Made by a program: the position numbers and the translations under genes
Shown here: in pieces, positions 18,862 to 28,329 of the stretch
How the letters are laid out: every line of letters begins with the position of its first letter
Position numbering within the stretch: the stretch's first letter is position 1
Source of the DNA: Melioribacteraceae bacterium
Lineage (GTDB): Bacteria; Bacteroidota; Ignavibacteria; Ignavibacteriales; Melioribacteraceae
Length of the DNA: 41,668 bases
Assembly (NCBI GenBank): GCA_016927595.1
Contig: JAFGMI010000016.1
Coordinates: 1 to 41,668 of the forward strand
Direction of reading: 5' to 3'
The notes under the pieces: model-generated
What the model saw: only the letters and a program-made list of their open reading frames with translations
Told to the model about the DNA's origin: nothing
Databases searched by the model: none

Positions 18862-19208
18862 CTAAATCGCTTTTAAATATCTTTTTGTTAAGCAGAAACA
18901 TCTGAGTTCTTATCCCGTAATTTCCTATCCATTTTAATAACATGTAATTATCAGAATTTAACGCGAAATAGTTTTAGCCTTTATTGAAGTGGTTATTACT
19001 AAGAATCATTTAATTCGTTTTATTATTAATGAGTTAAAACGGAATTTTCATAAGGTGATTATGGAGAATAAAAATGCTCTCCTTCCTTGAAAAATTAATC
19101 GTGATGATACGAAAAAAAATAGCAAATGATCCGGCACCTATGAATGCTTATTTATAATCTCGTTTACTTTACTTATTTTCTAATATGAATCGCAGGAACT
19201 AATCTAAC
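18862..19208. other. Noncoding stretch of ~350 bases before the envelope operon
   Basis: No convincing gene. It holds an imperfect hairpin, AATTCGTTTTA (19012-19022) against TAAAACGGAATT (19035-19046) with one bulged base and no T-run, so not a terminator. A 27-codon ORF (19074-19157) has GGAG seven bases before its ATG; the same GGAGA (19063-19067) could pair with TCTCC (19078-19082). The stretch probably contains the promoter and leader of the operon that starts at 19209. Confidence 0.5.
19074..19157 (+). CDS. Possible 27-residue small protein
   Basis: ATG at 19074 with GGAG at 19063-19066. The peptide starts MLSFLEKLIVMIRKKI and could form an amphipathic or membrane-associated helix with a basic end. 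It has no homologue I recognise. It may be a leader peptide or chance. Confidence 0.25.
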   Translation: MLSFLEKLIVMIRKKIANDPAPMNAYL

Positions 19209-20336
19209 TTGGTTATAAATTCCGAAAGAATAATTTTTCTTGATATTATAAGAGCAATCGCTGTTTTTTTAATGCTTGAAGGGCATACTATCCATGCTTT
19301 ACTCCGCGACGATTTACGTGTATTCGATTCAACAGCATATTGGATCTGGAATTCCATTCGGGGATTTACCGCTCCCATATTTATGTTTACCGCCGGAACA
19401 GTCTTCGCATATTTGCTGCATAAAAAAGGCGATTTAATGTTCAGAAATCCGAGAGTTAAAAAAGGAATAAAACGTGTTATCCTGCTGATCTCAGTCGGTT
19501 ATTTTTTACGCTTCCCGACTTTCAGACCCTCGCAGTTTTCTGATATAAGCGATAGGCAATGGCAGATATTTTTTTCTGTAGATGCTCTTCATCTGATCGG
19601 AATTGGTCTTTTTCTGATAATTCTACTGAAGGTTATTACGGAGTTAACAAAGTTTAATCCCGCGATAATATATTTAATCACAACCTTGTTTTTTATTTTT
19701 TTTACACCAATTGTACGAAGTATACATTGGGTTGAATATGTGCCTATGGCTTTAGCATCGTATTTGACGATAGAATACGGATCAATATTCCCCTTATTCC
19801 CCTGGGTATGTTACATGACGGCAGGTGCAGCTTTCGGTTACTACCTTTTCGGTAATTATTCAGTCCGGAAAAATAAAGTAGCATTACACCTGGTTTCTGC
19901 GGGAATATTTTCATTACTCATTGCCTGGTTATTTAATTTTATTGAAAATAATCTGGCGATCGATTCCGGTTTCTGGTCGAATCATTTTAGTATGTCATTT
20001 TGGCGTTTAGGAGTGGTATTGATACTCAATGCCGTTGTTGTGATTACTTCATACAGAGTCCATAAACTTCCCGAAGTAATTAAATTGTTCGGAAGACATA
20101 GCCTTTCGATTTATGTGGTTCATCTCATTATCATATACGGATCTGCTTTGATTCCTGGTTTATCTTACAGCATTGGGAATACTCTGAATGTTGTACAGTG
20201 CATTTTAGTTGTCTTACTGCTTTCATCAACAATGCTCCTGATGGCATATTTGATCGAACTGTATAATAAATATTCATGGAAAATAGTATCTTTCATAAAG
20301 TTAATTTTTAAAAGAATTCTGCCCGGGACTAAATGA
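19209..20336 (+). CDS. Multi-pass membrane acyltransferase-like protein (DUF1624/HGSNAT family)
   Basis: A 375-residue integral membrane protein with about ten hydrophobic helices. The N-terminus [26 protein letters not shown] carries the conserved Asp-Arg and His pattern of the heparan-alpha-glucosaminide N-acetyltransferase (DUF1624) and YeiB-like family, in which a membrane His transfers acetyl groups to sugars. [18 protein letters not shown] fits as the next helix. The likely role is acylation of an envelope glycan, but the substrate is unknown. The TTG start at 19209 has AGGAAC nine bases upstream. Its stop overlaps the ruvB start (ATGA), so it heads the LPS operon. Confidence 0.72.
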   Translation: MVINSERIIFLDIIRAIAVFLMLEGHTIHALLRDDLRVFDSTAYWIWNSIRGFTAPIFMFTAGTVFAYLLHKKGDLMFRNPRVKKGIKRVILLISVGYFLRFPTFRPSQFSDISDRQWQIFFSVDALHLIGIGLFLIILLKVITELTKFNPAIIYLITTLFFIFFTPIVRSIHWVEYVPMALASYLTIEYGSIFPLFPWVCYMTAGAAFGYYLFGNYSVRKNKVALHLVSAGIFSLLIAWLFNFIENNLAIDSGFWSNHFSMSFWRLGVVLILNAVVVITSYRVHKLPEVIKLFGRHSLSIYVVHLIIIYGSALIPGLSYSIGNTLNVVQCILVVLLLSSTMLLMAYLIELYNKYSWKIVSFIKLIFKRILPGTK

Positions 20337-21367
20337 GAAACTCTGAAAATACCGATCCGGTTTTAAGAAATGACGAAAAAGCGTTTGAACGTGCTCTTAG
20401 ACCTAAAGGCTTTAATGAATTTGCCGGTCAAAGTAAAATAACAGATAATCTAAAAGTATTTATCGGTGCTGCAAAAAAAAGAAATGAAAGTCTGGACCAT
20501 GTATTGTTAACCGGTCCTCCGGGACTGGGGAAAACAACTCTTGCGCATATAATTGCTAACGAAATGGGAGTGAATATAAAGGTTACATCCGGTCCGGTTC
20601 TCGAAAAACCGGGAGATCTCGCGGGTATTTTAACAAATCTTGAAGAAAAATCCGTTCTATTTATTGATGAAATCCACAGACTCTCCCCGGTGGTTGAGGA
20701 ATATCTTTACTCGGCTATGGAAGATTTTAAATTGGATATAATGATTGATTCCGGTCCAAGTGCAAGAAGCGTTCAAATTAAATTGCCTAATTATACTCTT
20801 GTCGGTGCTACCACACGCGCCGGTTTACTGACTGCACCGCTTCGCGACAGGTTCGGAATAAAGTCACGACTGGATTATTATGATGCCGACCTTATAACGG
20901 GAATAATTAAAAGATCATCCGGAATTCTTAATATAAAGGTTGATCCGGATGCAGCGGAAGAATTAGCAAAACGGTCTCGCGGCACACCCAGAATTGCAAA
21001 CCGGCTTTTAAAGAGAACCAGAGACTTTGCTGATTTTGCCGATAAAAAATCAATTGATCTGATGATTGCTAAAAAAGCCTTGGCAGCTCTCGAAGTTGAT
21101 GAATTCGGACTTGATGAAATGGATAAGGAAATAATTCTTGCCATCATCGAAAAATTCAGCGGTGGTCCGGTAGGTTTGAATACACTTGCTGTAGCAGTAA
21201 ATGAAGATCCCGGTACTCTTGAAGAGGTTTATGAACCATTTCTTATTCAGCAGGGATTCATTAAACGAACACCTAGAGGGCGCGAGGCAACTGACCTAGC
21301 TTATGTAAGGTTTAATCGTAAAAGACTAAACTCCAAAAAGAATGATGAACAATCTTTATTCGGTTGA
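20333..21367 (+). CDS. ruvB: Holliday junction branch migration helicase RuvB
   Basis: RuvB is the AAA+ motor that, with RuvA, drives branch migration of Holliday junctions. The 344-residue protein has [11 protein letters not shown] at its start, Walker [10 protein letters not shown] (61-69), Walker [12 protein letters not shown], the Arg-finger region [35 protein letters not shown] and the winged-helix end [13 protein letters not shown]. It is intact. It overlaps the membrane gene upstream by four bases, and kdsA begins two bases after its stop. ruvA and ruvC are not in the window. Confidence 0.97.
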   Translation: MRNSENTDPVLRNDEKAFERALRPKGFNEFAGQSKITDNLKVFIGAAKKRNESLDHVLLTGPPGLGKTTLAHIIANEMGVNIKVTSGPVLEKPGDLAGILTNLEEKSVLFIDEIHRLSPVVEEYLYSAMEDFKLDIMIDSGPSARSVQIKLPNYTLVGATTRAGLLTAPLRDRFGIKSRLDYYDADLITGIIKRSSGILNIKVDPDAAEELAKRSRGTPRIANRLLKRTRDFADFADKKSIDLMIAKKALAALEVDEFGLDEMDKEIILAIIEKFSGGPVGLNTLAVAVNEDPGTLEEVYEPFLIQQGFIKRTPRGREATDLAYVRFNRKRLNSKKNDEQSLFG

Positions 21368-21369
21368 TT

Positions 21370-22185
21370 ATGGCGATAAAATTAAATAACATTTTAATCG
21401 GTGACAACAATCCACTAGTCCTTATAGCAGGTCCGTGCGTGGTGGAAAGCAAGGAATTAACTTTTTACACAGCCGAACGTGCCAAGAATGTTACTGATAA
21501 ACTTGGAATACCTTATATCTTTAAATCAAGTTACAAAAAAGCAAACAGGACAAGTCTTGGTTCCTTTACTACTCTGGGCATTCAGGAGTCACTCGAGATA
21601 CTTGGAGAAGTAAAAGAAAAATTCTCCCTGCCTGTTCTTACGGATGTCCACACTGTCGAAGAAATAAAATTTGCAAGTGCTGTCGCTGATATACTGCAGA
21701 TTCCGGCTTTCCTTTGCAGACAAACTGATCTGCTGTTGGCAGCTGGTGAATCGGGGAAAATTATCAATATTAAAAAAGGACAGTTCCTGGCACCTGAGGA
21801 TATGAAACACGCAATTGATAAGGTAAAATCTACGGGAAACAGTAACATAATGCTTACGGAACGAGGAACAACTTTTGGCTATCATAATCTTGTAGTTGAT
21901 ATGAGGTCGCTGGTGATAATGAGAGAACTAGGGCAGCCTGTAGTTATGGATGCCACACATTCGGTGCAGATGCCGAGCAGTACCCATAAATCGGGAGGCA
22001 GACCCGAATTTATTAAGCCCCTTGCAAAAGCAGCTGCGGGAGTCGGAATCGATGCTCTGTTCCTTGAGGTACATCCGGATCCGCCCAACGCAAAAAGTGA
22101 TGCGGACAGTCAGCTCCATCTGGATGAGCTCGAAGGTCTGCTCAAAGATGTCCTCCAGATTGATAAAATTGTAAAAAATTATTAG
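21370..22185 (+). CDS. kdsA: 3-deoxy-8-phosphooctulonate synthase
   Basis: KdsA condenses arabinose-5-phosphate with phosphoenolpyruvate to make Kdo-8-phosphate. The 271-residue TIM barrel includes FKSSYKKANRTSLGSF, FLCRQTDLLLAAGESGKIINIKKGQF, ERGTTFGYHNLVVDMRS and DATHSVQMP. C23 in AGPCVVES sits where metal-dependent KdsA enzymes have a Cys ligand and metal-independent ones an Asn, and the other three ligands (His of DATHS, Glu of FLEVHPDP, Asp of DADSQL) are present, so a metal-dependent enzyme is predicted. I chose the ATG at 21370 over a TTG six bases earlier. Confidence 0.96.
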   Translation: MAIKLNNILIGDNNPLVLIAGPCVVESKELTFYTAERAKNVTDKLGIPYIFKSSYKKANRTSLGSFTTLGIQESLEILGEVKEKFSLPVLTDVHTVEEIKFASAVADILQIPAFLCRQTDLLLAAGESGKIINIKKGQFLAPEDMKHAIDKVKSTGNSNIMLTERGTTFGYHNLVVDMRSLVIMRELGQPVVMDATHSVQMPSSTHKSGGRPEFIKPLAKAAAGVGIDALFLEVHPDPPNAKSDADSQLHLDELEGLLKDVLQIDKIVKNY

Positions 22186-22211
22186 CTAAATAAAATTATA
22201 CAGGATGTGCT

Positions 22212-23186
22212 TTGTCGGAAGATAAAATTCTTAATAAAGGAAAGGAAGTAATAAAAATTGAAGCTGAGGCTGTATCCAATCTTGTGTCCCAGCTGAACGG
22301 TGATTTTGTTAAAGCTGTCCGGAAAATATACGAATCAAACGGCAGGGTTGTTTTCACCGGCATGGGCAAGTCGGGTTTGATTGCCAGGAAAATTGTAGCC
22401 ACATTTAACTCTACCGGAACAGCGGCAATTTATCTTCATCCTACTGATGCAATGCACGGTGATCTCGGGATGGTAAGAAGGGAAGATATAATTGTTATAA
22501 TATCTAAAAGCGGCAACACCGACGAGTTGATGCAGCTTGTTTATATGTTTAAGAGGATGGGTGTTACAATAATCGGGATGCTGGGTGAGCGACATTCCAA
22601 ACTTGGCAGGGAGTGCGATATTATACTTGATGTTGCCGTTAAAGAAGAAGCCTGCCCGTACGATCTGGCACCAACGGCTTCAACTACTGCATCTCTCGTA
22701 ATGGGCGATGCACTTGCTGTTGCTCTTCTCGAAAAAAGAGGATTTACCCCTGACGATTTTGCACAGCTTCATCCCGCCGGCAGTCTGGGGAAAAGACTTT
22801 CGCTTAAGATTAATGAAATAATGTACAGAGATGATGATATTCCGGTTGTGAATATGAAAACACTCCTTAAGGATTCGATATATATTATGACTTCCAAAAG
22901 GCTTGGAATGACCGCCGTCGTTGATGATGATGGTATTCTAAAAGGAATTATTACAGACGGCGACCTCAGAAGACTGCTCGAGAAAGATATGAAAATTGCC
23001 GGCTTAACCGCCGGCGATGTGATGACTAAAAATCCGAAAACCATCAATCAGGAATATCTGGCTTCATTCGCATTACAGCAGATGGAGAACTTCAACATCA
23101 CATCACTTATTGTTGTTGAGAATGAAAAACCCGTGGGCATCATTCACCTGCATGATTTGGTTAAACTCGGATTGAAAAGAAGATGA
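22212..23186 (+). CDS. kdsD: Arabinose-5-phosphate isomerase
   Basis: KdsD converts ribulose-5-phosphate to arabinose-5-phosphate, the substrate of the KdsA encoded just upstream. The 324-residue protein has an N-terminal SIS sugar-isomerase domain (GRVVFTGMGKSGLIARKI, HPTDAMHGDLGMV, ISKSGNTDEL) and two C-terminal CBS domains (~205-320; GIITDGDLRRLLE), as in KpsF/GutQ/KdsD. The start is TTG at 22212 with CAGGA at 22201-22205. The stop overlaps the lptC start (ATGA). Confidence 0.95.
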   Translation: MSEDKILNKGKEVIKIEAEAVSNLVSQLNGDFVKAVRKIYESNGRVVFTGMGKSGLIARKIVATFNSTGTAAIYLHPTDAMHGDLGMVRREDIIVIISKSGNTDELMQLVYMFKRMGVTIIGMLGERHSKLGRECDIILDVAVKEEACPYDLAPTASTTASLVMGDALAVALLEKRGFTPDDFAQLHPAGSLGKRLSLKINEIMYRDDDIPVVNMKTLLKDSIYIMTSKRLGMTAVVDDDGILKGIITDGDLRRLLEKDMKIAGLTAGDVMTKNPKTINQEYLASFALQQMENFNITSLIVVENEKPVGIIHLHDLVKLGLKRR

Positions 23187-23743
23187 AATATTTACCTGCA
23201 TTTGCAAAACTTCTTTTGTTTTTCTTTCTGACAATCGTTCTTTTTTCTTGTGCAGAACAAAAGGTGAAACCTAAAATTGACTATACCCTTGAAGATGAAA
23301 ACGTGCCTCTGCAGGAGAGCTGGAATTCCGAAATTTATTTTTCGGAAAACGGTGAGGTAAAAGCTATTCTTTATTCCGATCATATAAGAATGTTTCAGGA
23401 ACCGAAAGAAAAACTATTGACCGGATTAAGCATTCGATTCTTTAATGAAAAGGGAATCGTAACATCTACGCTTACTTCAAAGCGCGGAAGAATCGACGAT
23501 GTTACAGAAAACATGTTCGCAATGGATTCTGTGGTGGCATTTAATGACAGTTCTCAAACAAAATTGGAAACCGAAGAATTAATGTGGAGAAAAAAAGACA
23601 GTAAAATTGTTACAGATAAATTTGCCAGAATAACGACTCCAGATGAAATTATTGAAGGTTATGGATTTGTGTCGGATCAATCGTTGAAAAATTATGTTAT
23701 TTATGATATTACATTCCAGACAACTCTCAAGAAAAATAAATGA
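23183..23743 (+). CDS. lptC: LPS export protein LptC (lipoprotein form)
   Basis: A 186-residue LptC-like protein: LPS is handed from the LptB2FG transporter to LptC, then to LptA. The N-terminus has a hydrophobic stretch ending in LFSC (C23 region), a lipobox, where Enterobacteria have a plain membrane anchor; an attached lipid is predicted. The mature part (WNSEIYFSENGEVKAIL, FNEKGIVTSTLTSKRGRIDD) has the beta-jellyroll pattern of the family, with ATGA overlaps on both sides (kdsD and the OstA-like gene). Confidence 0.85.
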   Translation: MKYLPAFAKLLLFFFLTIVLFSCAEQKVKPKIDYTLEDENVPLQESWNSEIYFSENGEVKAILYSDHIRMFQEPKEKLLTGLSIRFFNEKGIVTSTLTSKRGRIDDVTENMFAMDSVVAFNDSSQTKLETEELMWRKKDSKIVTDKFARITTPDEIIEGYGFVSDQSLKNYVIYDITFQTTLKKNK

Positions 23744-25107
23744 CCCGTTTCCGGAATTCAATTATATCAATGTTATTATTTTGTTCTTCTCTTACAGCTC
23801 AGGATGAGGGGCGGCTTACAATAGTAGGAGATAGTTTAAGGGGAAGCGTGCTTAACGGCGAAAGTATAAGGGAAATATTCGGTAACGTTGTAATGACACA
23901 GGGCGATGTAAAAGTAACCTGCAGAAAGGCAATTCAGTATATTGCAAGAAATGAGGCTGAGTTAATCGGAAATGTTGTTGCAACTCAGGATACTATCATT
24001 ATTAATACTTCCAAAGCATATTATTTCGGTGATGAAAAATACACTTACTCAGATGATACAGTCTATCTTAACGACGGGCATATAAATCTGCAAGCCAGAA
24101 CCGGATATTATTATTTCGACGATAAAAGAGCCGAATTCCTGAATGATGTTTTATTAAGGGATTCGCTGAACACTCTTAGCTCTTACAAACTTGTTTACTT
24201 TAACGATCCTGACAAAGCAGTTGCTGTTGGTAAGGTTAAGATTGTTGATAGTTCTTCTACGATCAGCGCTGATAGCTTAATATTTATGAGGGAAGAAGAT
24301 ATTTCCTTTGCATATTCCGACATCAGAATTTCTTATCCAAGAAATAATATAATTATAACCGGCGGTTATCTTATGGACAGGGGGAAGGAAAAATATACAA
24401 CAATTACTCTGAATCCGGTACTCACACAAATTGATACCTCCGAAAGCGGTACTATAGATACGCTTGTTGTTCTGGCTGATATGATGGAAGCCTATCAGGA
24501 TAGTACGAAAAGATTAATCGCAACTGATTCTGTAAAAATTATCAGAGGCAACTTTTATTCGCTCAGCAACATTTCAGTTTTTTACAGAGCTGAAGATAAA
24601 ATATTTACTTATAAAACGGAGAATGATACAGATCAGCCTGTAATGTGGTACGATAATTCACAATTAACCGGTGATAGTATCTGCGTTAAGATGCATGAAA
24701 ATAAAATTGATATAATTGATATAAAGGGCGATTCATTCATTCTGACTTTCGATGATAATTTTGATGATAGGTACAACCAGATTTCAGGTGAGGAGACAAA
24801 GATGTTTTTTACTGAAAATAGCCTGGTTAAAACAGAAGTGCTTGGAAATGTTTTGAGTTACTACTTTCTTTTTGAAGAAAATGAACCTAATGGTTTGCTA
24901 AAGTCGAGTTCCGAAAAAGCTGTATTGCTGTTTCAGGATAATGCCATAGCCGATGTTAAATTGTACGGATCGATAAAAAGTGAGTTCCATCCAGAAAATC
25001 TAATTAAGGATAGAACCGGAGAATTTACATTACCATCGTTTAAGATTAATTATAACAAACCAAATAAAAATAAAATAATAAGTGAAATTCCTAACTGGAA
25101 TAATTAG
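23740..25107 (+). CDS. OstA-like (LptA/LptD N-terminal family) LPS transport protein
   Basis: A 455-residue exported protein with signal peptide (~1-20, SSLTAQ) and repeated OstA-type beta strands ([43 protein letters not shown]). It is far longer than LptA (~180 residues) and lacks the LptD barrel, so it matches the OstA-like proteins found in this phylogenetic group, presumably the periplasmic LPS bridge. It overlaps lptC and is followed by lptB. Its DxY/T-rich strand repeats suggest several LptA-like units in one chain. Confidence 0.82.
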   Translation: MTRFRNSIISMLLFCSSLTAQDEGRLTIVGDSLRGSVLNGESIREIFGNVVMTQGDVKVTCRKAIQYIARNEAELIGNVVATQDTIIINTSKAYYFGDEKYTYSDDTVYLNDGHINLQARTGYYYFDDKRAEFLNDVLLRDSLNTLSSYKLVYFNDPDKAVAVGKVKIVDSSSTISADSLIFMREEDISFAYSDIRISYPRNNIIITGGYLMDRGKEKYTTITLNPVLTQIDTSESGTIDTLVVLADMMEAYQDSTKRLIATDSVKIIRGNFYSLSNISVFYRAEDKIFTYKTENDTDQPVMWYDNSQLTGDSICVKMHENKIDIIDIKGDSFILTFDDNFDDRYNQISGEETKMFFTENSLVKTEVLGNVLSYYFLFEENEPNGLLKSSSEKAVLLFQDNAIADVKLYGSIKSEFHPENLIKDRTGEFTLPSFKINYNKPNKNKIISEIPNWNN

Positions 25108-25120
25108 CGGGAGTTTAAAT

Positions 25121-25852
25121 TTGAAATTAATGGGTGAAAATCTCGTAAAGATTTATAAAAAAAGAACAGTCGTAAATCAGGTGAGTGTTGATGTAACTCA
25201 GGGTGAAGTTGTTGGTTTGCTCGGTCCTAACGGTGCCGGTAAGACGACTACTTTTTACATGATTGTGGGAATGATTAAGCCCAATGCGGGAAAGGTATTT
25301 CTCGACTCCAACGAGATAACTTCCGAGCCCATGTATACCAGAGCGAAAATGGGTATTGGTTATCTGCCGCAGGAAGCATCCATTTTCAGAAGACTTAGCG
25401 TTGAAGATAATTTAATGGCAGTTCTTCAAATGATGAATTTGACTAAGAAAGAAAGACAGGAAAAAACTGAAGAGCTGCTGGAAGAACTAAGCATAGCTCA
25501 CCTGCGAAAGAATCTGGGTTTTCAACTTAGCGGCGGTGAGCGCAGAAGAACCGAAATAGCAAGAGCACTTGCTACTAATCCCAAATTTATTCTTCTTGAC
25601 GAACCTTTTGCAGGTGTTGATCCGATAGCTGTTGAAGATATTATGACGATAGTCGCAAATCTTAAGCATAAAGGAATCGGTATACTTATTACCGACCATA
25701 ATGTTCATGAGACACTAAGTATTGTAGACAGAGCCTATATTCTGATTAATGGCAACATATTTAAGGATGGTACGGCTGAAGTTCTGGCTGATGACGAAGA
25801 GGTGCGAAAACTCTACCTTGGCGAGAAATTTAAATTAGACCGTTACAGTTAA
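25121..25852 (+). CDS. lptB: LPS export ABC transporter ATP-binding protein
   Basis: LptB powers LPS extraction from the inner membrane. Walker A is GPNGAGKTT, the Q-loop [20 protein letters not shown], signature [15 protein letters not shown], Walker [14 protein letters not shown] and H-loop DHNVHE, all matching LptB. I chose the TTG at 25121 (243 residues), seven bases after GGGAG; a GTG at 25082 would overlap the upstream gene by 26 bases and add a non-conserved tail. The membrane partners LptF/G are not in the window. Confidence 0.96.
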   Translation: MKLMGENLVKIYKKRTVVNQVSVDVTQGEVVGLLGPNGAGKTTTFYMIVGMIKPNAGKVFLDSNEITSEPMYTRAKMGIGYLPQEASIFRRLSVEDNLMAVLQMMNLTKKERQEKTEELLEELSIAHLRKNLGFQLSGGERRRTEIARALATNPKFILLDEPFAGVDPIAVEDIMTIVANLKHKGIGILITDHNVHETLSIVDRAYILINGNIFKDGTAEVLADDEEVRKLYLGEKFKLDRYS

Positions 25853-25895
25853 GAAAATTACAATTTTCAATTACCTTAGCTGCAAACTGATCCTG

Positions 25896-27467
25896 TTATG
25901 ATTTAAATTCTTTAATAATTTTATCAATCTCAGCAGCCGAAATACCCGAACCGAAAACATTTTTACCGGGGACTTCTGATTTATTATCACCTTTATTTAC
26001 CGGCGGGTTGCCTGCTCTTGCCAGCAGCCGCTCTTCTATCTGCTCAAGGAATCCTGAATGTTTATCCCTGAACTTCGATTCCGAGTATTTTTCATCGAAT
26101 ACTGAAAGTGCATATCCCTCATTTACCGGTTTTGTCTCAAAAGCAAGCGTTTTGATATTCATTAAGTGCTTTGCCGAAACATTTTCTGATACTATCGATC
26201 CTCCCCAGGTACCGACTCCGAGAGTCATCGACGGAATCAATGCTGTAGTATATCCCACGGCTCCCACGGAACTGGGAGTATTGACTACAATTCTGAAAGC
26301 AGGTTTCTCGAGTGCAAATTTCATTATTACTTCTTTGTCATTTGAATGAATTACCAAAGTATGACCAATACCTCCGAATTCCAGCAATTCAATGCATTTA
26401 TGGCATCCTTCGAGCCAACCGTCAACGGTGTAAAAAGCAAGCACTGGCGATAGTTTTTCCATTGACAGCGGTTCTTCATGTCCTACGTTACTGCAATGAG
26501 CAATCAGGACTTTTGTTGTGTCAGGTACCTTGAAGCCTGCGTAATCTGCAATAAACTTCGCCGGTTTACCAACAATATCGGGATTAATACCTTTTTCCCT
26601 TTTAACAGCTTTTTCAAGTTTTAATTTTTCATTTTCGTCAACAAAATAGCAACCGAGTCTTTGAGCAGTATCAATAACCTTTTGCCTGACGGGACGGTCG
26701 ACAACCATAGCCTGTTCTGAAGAGCAAAGTGTTCCGTAATCGAATGTGGTTCCGAAAATTATATCCGCAACGGCTTTTTCAACATTAGCAGTCCGTTCAA
26801 TAAAAGCCGGAACGTTTCCCGAACCGACTCCGTATGCCGGTGTACCTGCACTGTAAGCTGCTTTAACCATTGGATTGCTGCCGGTTGCAAGTATCACAGC
26901 TATATTTTTATGCTTCATTAATTCTTCGGTGGCTGACATTGAAGGAGTTGATATGCACTGCATAAGTCCCTTTGGGGCGCCTGCAGCTTCAGCCGCTTTA
27001 CTCAAAACGTTAATTGCTTCCATTGTACACTTGACTGCACGCGGGTGGGGACTTGCCACAATTGAATTCCTGCATTTAAGCGATATAATGGATTTAAACA
27101 TTACCGTTGACGTTGGATTTGTTGAAGGTATCAATGCTGCAACAACACCCATGGGTTCAGCAATTTTTACAATTTTTCCGTTAGACTGAACATCTATTAC
27201 ACCAACCGTTTTCAAATCTTTAATTGAATTATAGATATCTCTTGTTCCGAACTGGTTCTTAATTAACTTATCTTCCCACTTACCGAAACCTGTTTCTTCG
27301 TGAGCCAGTTTTGCAAGACTTTCGGCTTCCGCATAACCCGCATCTGCCATCGCTTTTACTATTTTATTAACCTGCTCCTGACTGTAATGTTTAAATTCCA
27401 GTTGAGCCTGTTTTGCAATATTAACTAATTCGCGGACTTCCTGAATTGACTTAAGATCATGATCCAT
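25896..27467 (-). CDS. CoA-acylating aldehyde dehydrogenase with C-terminal encapsulation-like tail
   Basis: An acetaldehyde dehydrogenase (acylating) family enzyme of the EutE/PduP/AdhE-N type: it oxidises an aldehyde to acyl-CoA with NAD. The catalytic cysteine is C248 in [30 protein letters not shown] and [19 protein letters not shown] are typical. The catalytic fold ends near residue 480. A Pro/Gly/Lys-rich linker (488-505) and a short amphipathic helix ([12 protein letters not shown], ~510-521) follow. Such a linker-helix tail is how many microcompartment cargo enzymes are targeted, and an EutN/CcmL vertex gene lies at 40293. The function could be ethanol/acetaldehyde, propionaldehyde or lactaldehyde metabolism. 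It stands alone between convergent lptB and the regulator gene. Confidence 0.88.
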   Translation of the reverse strand: MDHDLKSIQEVRELVNIAKQAQLEFKHYSQEQVNKIVKAMADAGYAEAESLAKLAHEETGFGKWEDKLIKNQFGTRDIYNSIKDLKTVGVIDVQSNGKIVKIAEPMGVVAALIPSTNPTSTVMFKSIISLKCRNSIVASPHPRAVKCTMEAINVLSKAAEAAGAPKGLMQCISTPSMSATEELMKHKNIAVILATGSNPMVKAAYSAGTPAYGVGSGNVPAFIERTANVEKAVADIIFGTTFDYGTLCSSEQAMVVDRPVRQKVIDTAQRLGCYFVDENEKLKLEKAVKREKGINPDIVGKPAKFIADYAGFKVPDTTKVLIAHCSNVGHEEPLSMEKLSPVLAFYTVDGWLEGCHKCIELLEFGGIGHTLVIHSNDKEVIMKFALEKPAFRIVVNTPSSVGAVGYTTALIPSMTLGVGTWGGSIVSENVSAKHLMNIKTLAFETKPVNEGYALSVFDEKYSESKFRDKHSGFLEQIEERLLARAGNPPVNKGDNKSEVPGKNVFGSGISAAEIDKIIKEFKS

Positions 27468-27563
27468 TATTTACTCACATGCAATTTTAAGAACAAAATA
27501 TAAGTATAGGCAGCTTAAACTTCAATTGAGTCTTTTGAAATGTAAACGTCATGTAACGGATTA

Positions 27564-28316
27564 CTAAGTTTTAAGTATGTTTTTTATCTTGGTGTATCCG
27601 GTTTTACTAATGGCTAATTTCGTATTGTCCTTGAGAACAGCGTAATAAGAGTCTTTCTGTAGTAATTCAATATTCTTCAATGAATTAATATTGATGATAT
27701 AAGAACGATGAATTCTGTAGAACTGATCCGGCTCTAAATGATCTTCGTAATATTTCATTGTTCTCTGTTTCAGGTATTTCTCACCCTTTGCATGAATTTC
27801 TACATAATCGTCCTGCGCTATTATATAATCTATTTCTTGCACGGGTATAATTTTAATATTACTTCTATCCTTAATGATTACACGGTTTAAATATTCTATT
27901 TTCGAATCAATATTTTCCCGCAGCTTTTTTATTTTCTCATCCTGTCTTAATTTTTCAGGAATTGAATTGCGTGCCCGGTTTAAAGCATCATCGAAACGAT
28001 CTTTGGAAAAAGGCTTTAAAAGGTAATCGACCGCATTTATCTCGAATGCTTTAATGGCATATTGGTCGAATGCAGTTGTAAAAATTATCAGTGGTGGTTC
28101 GTCAATCAGTTCCAGCATTTCAAACCCGTTTATCTTTGGCATTTGTATATCGAGAAATGCAATATCGGGCTTATGTTCCTGTATTGCTTTTATTCCTTCG
28201 AAGCCGTTTTTACATTCGCATACAATTTCTATATCGTCCTGAAAGCTCAGGTAATTAATAACGATATCCCTTGCAAGTTTCTCATCATCAATTATAATAC
28301 ATTTAAGCTTTTCCAC
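27564..28316 (-). CDS. LytTR family response regulator
   Basis: A 250-residue two-component regulator. The receiver domain has D10/D11, the phospho-acceptor D56 in DIAFLDIQMP and Lys in LLKPF; the DNA-binding LytTR domain spans ~145-248 (VEIHAKGEKYLKQRTMKYYEDHL, FYRIHRSYIININSLK). It starts with GTG 13 bases after the stop of the sensor gene, so both are one operon. LytTR regulators bind direct repeats about two helical turns apart; a candidate lies at 30885-30921 in front of the operon. Confidence 0.93.
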   Translation of the reverse strand: MEKLKCIIIDDEKLARDIVINYLSFQDDIEIVCECKNGFEGIKAIQEHKPDIAFLDIQMPKINGFEMLELIDEPPLIIFTTAFDQYAIKAFEINAVDYLLKPFSKDRFDDALNRARNSIPEKLRQDEKIKKLRENIDSKIEYLNRVIIKDRSNIKIIPVQEIDYIIAQDDYVEIHAKGEKYLKQRTMKYYEDHLEPDQFYRIHRSYIININSLKNIELLQKDSYYAVLKDNTKLAISKTGYTKIKNILKT

Positions 28317-28329
28317 TGTATTGCCCGTA

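Noticed and set aside
21364-21369. TTG start for kdsA overlapping the ruvB stop
   Set aside because: The ATG at 21370 gives the usual KdsA N-terminus and needs no rare start; only two residues differ.
25853-25868. GAAAAT/ATTTTC inverted repeat between convergent lptB and the aldehyde dehydrogenase as a bidirectional terminator
   Set aside because: A six-pair A-T stem in AT-rich DNA is expected by chance and lacks a proper T-run.
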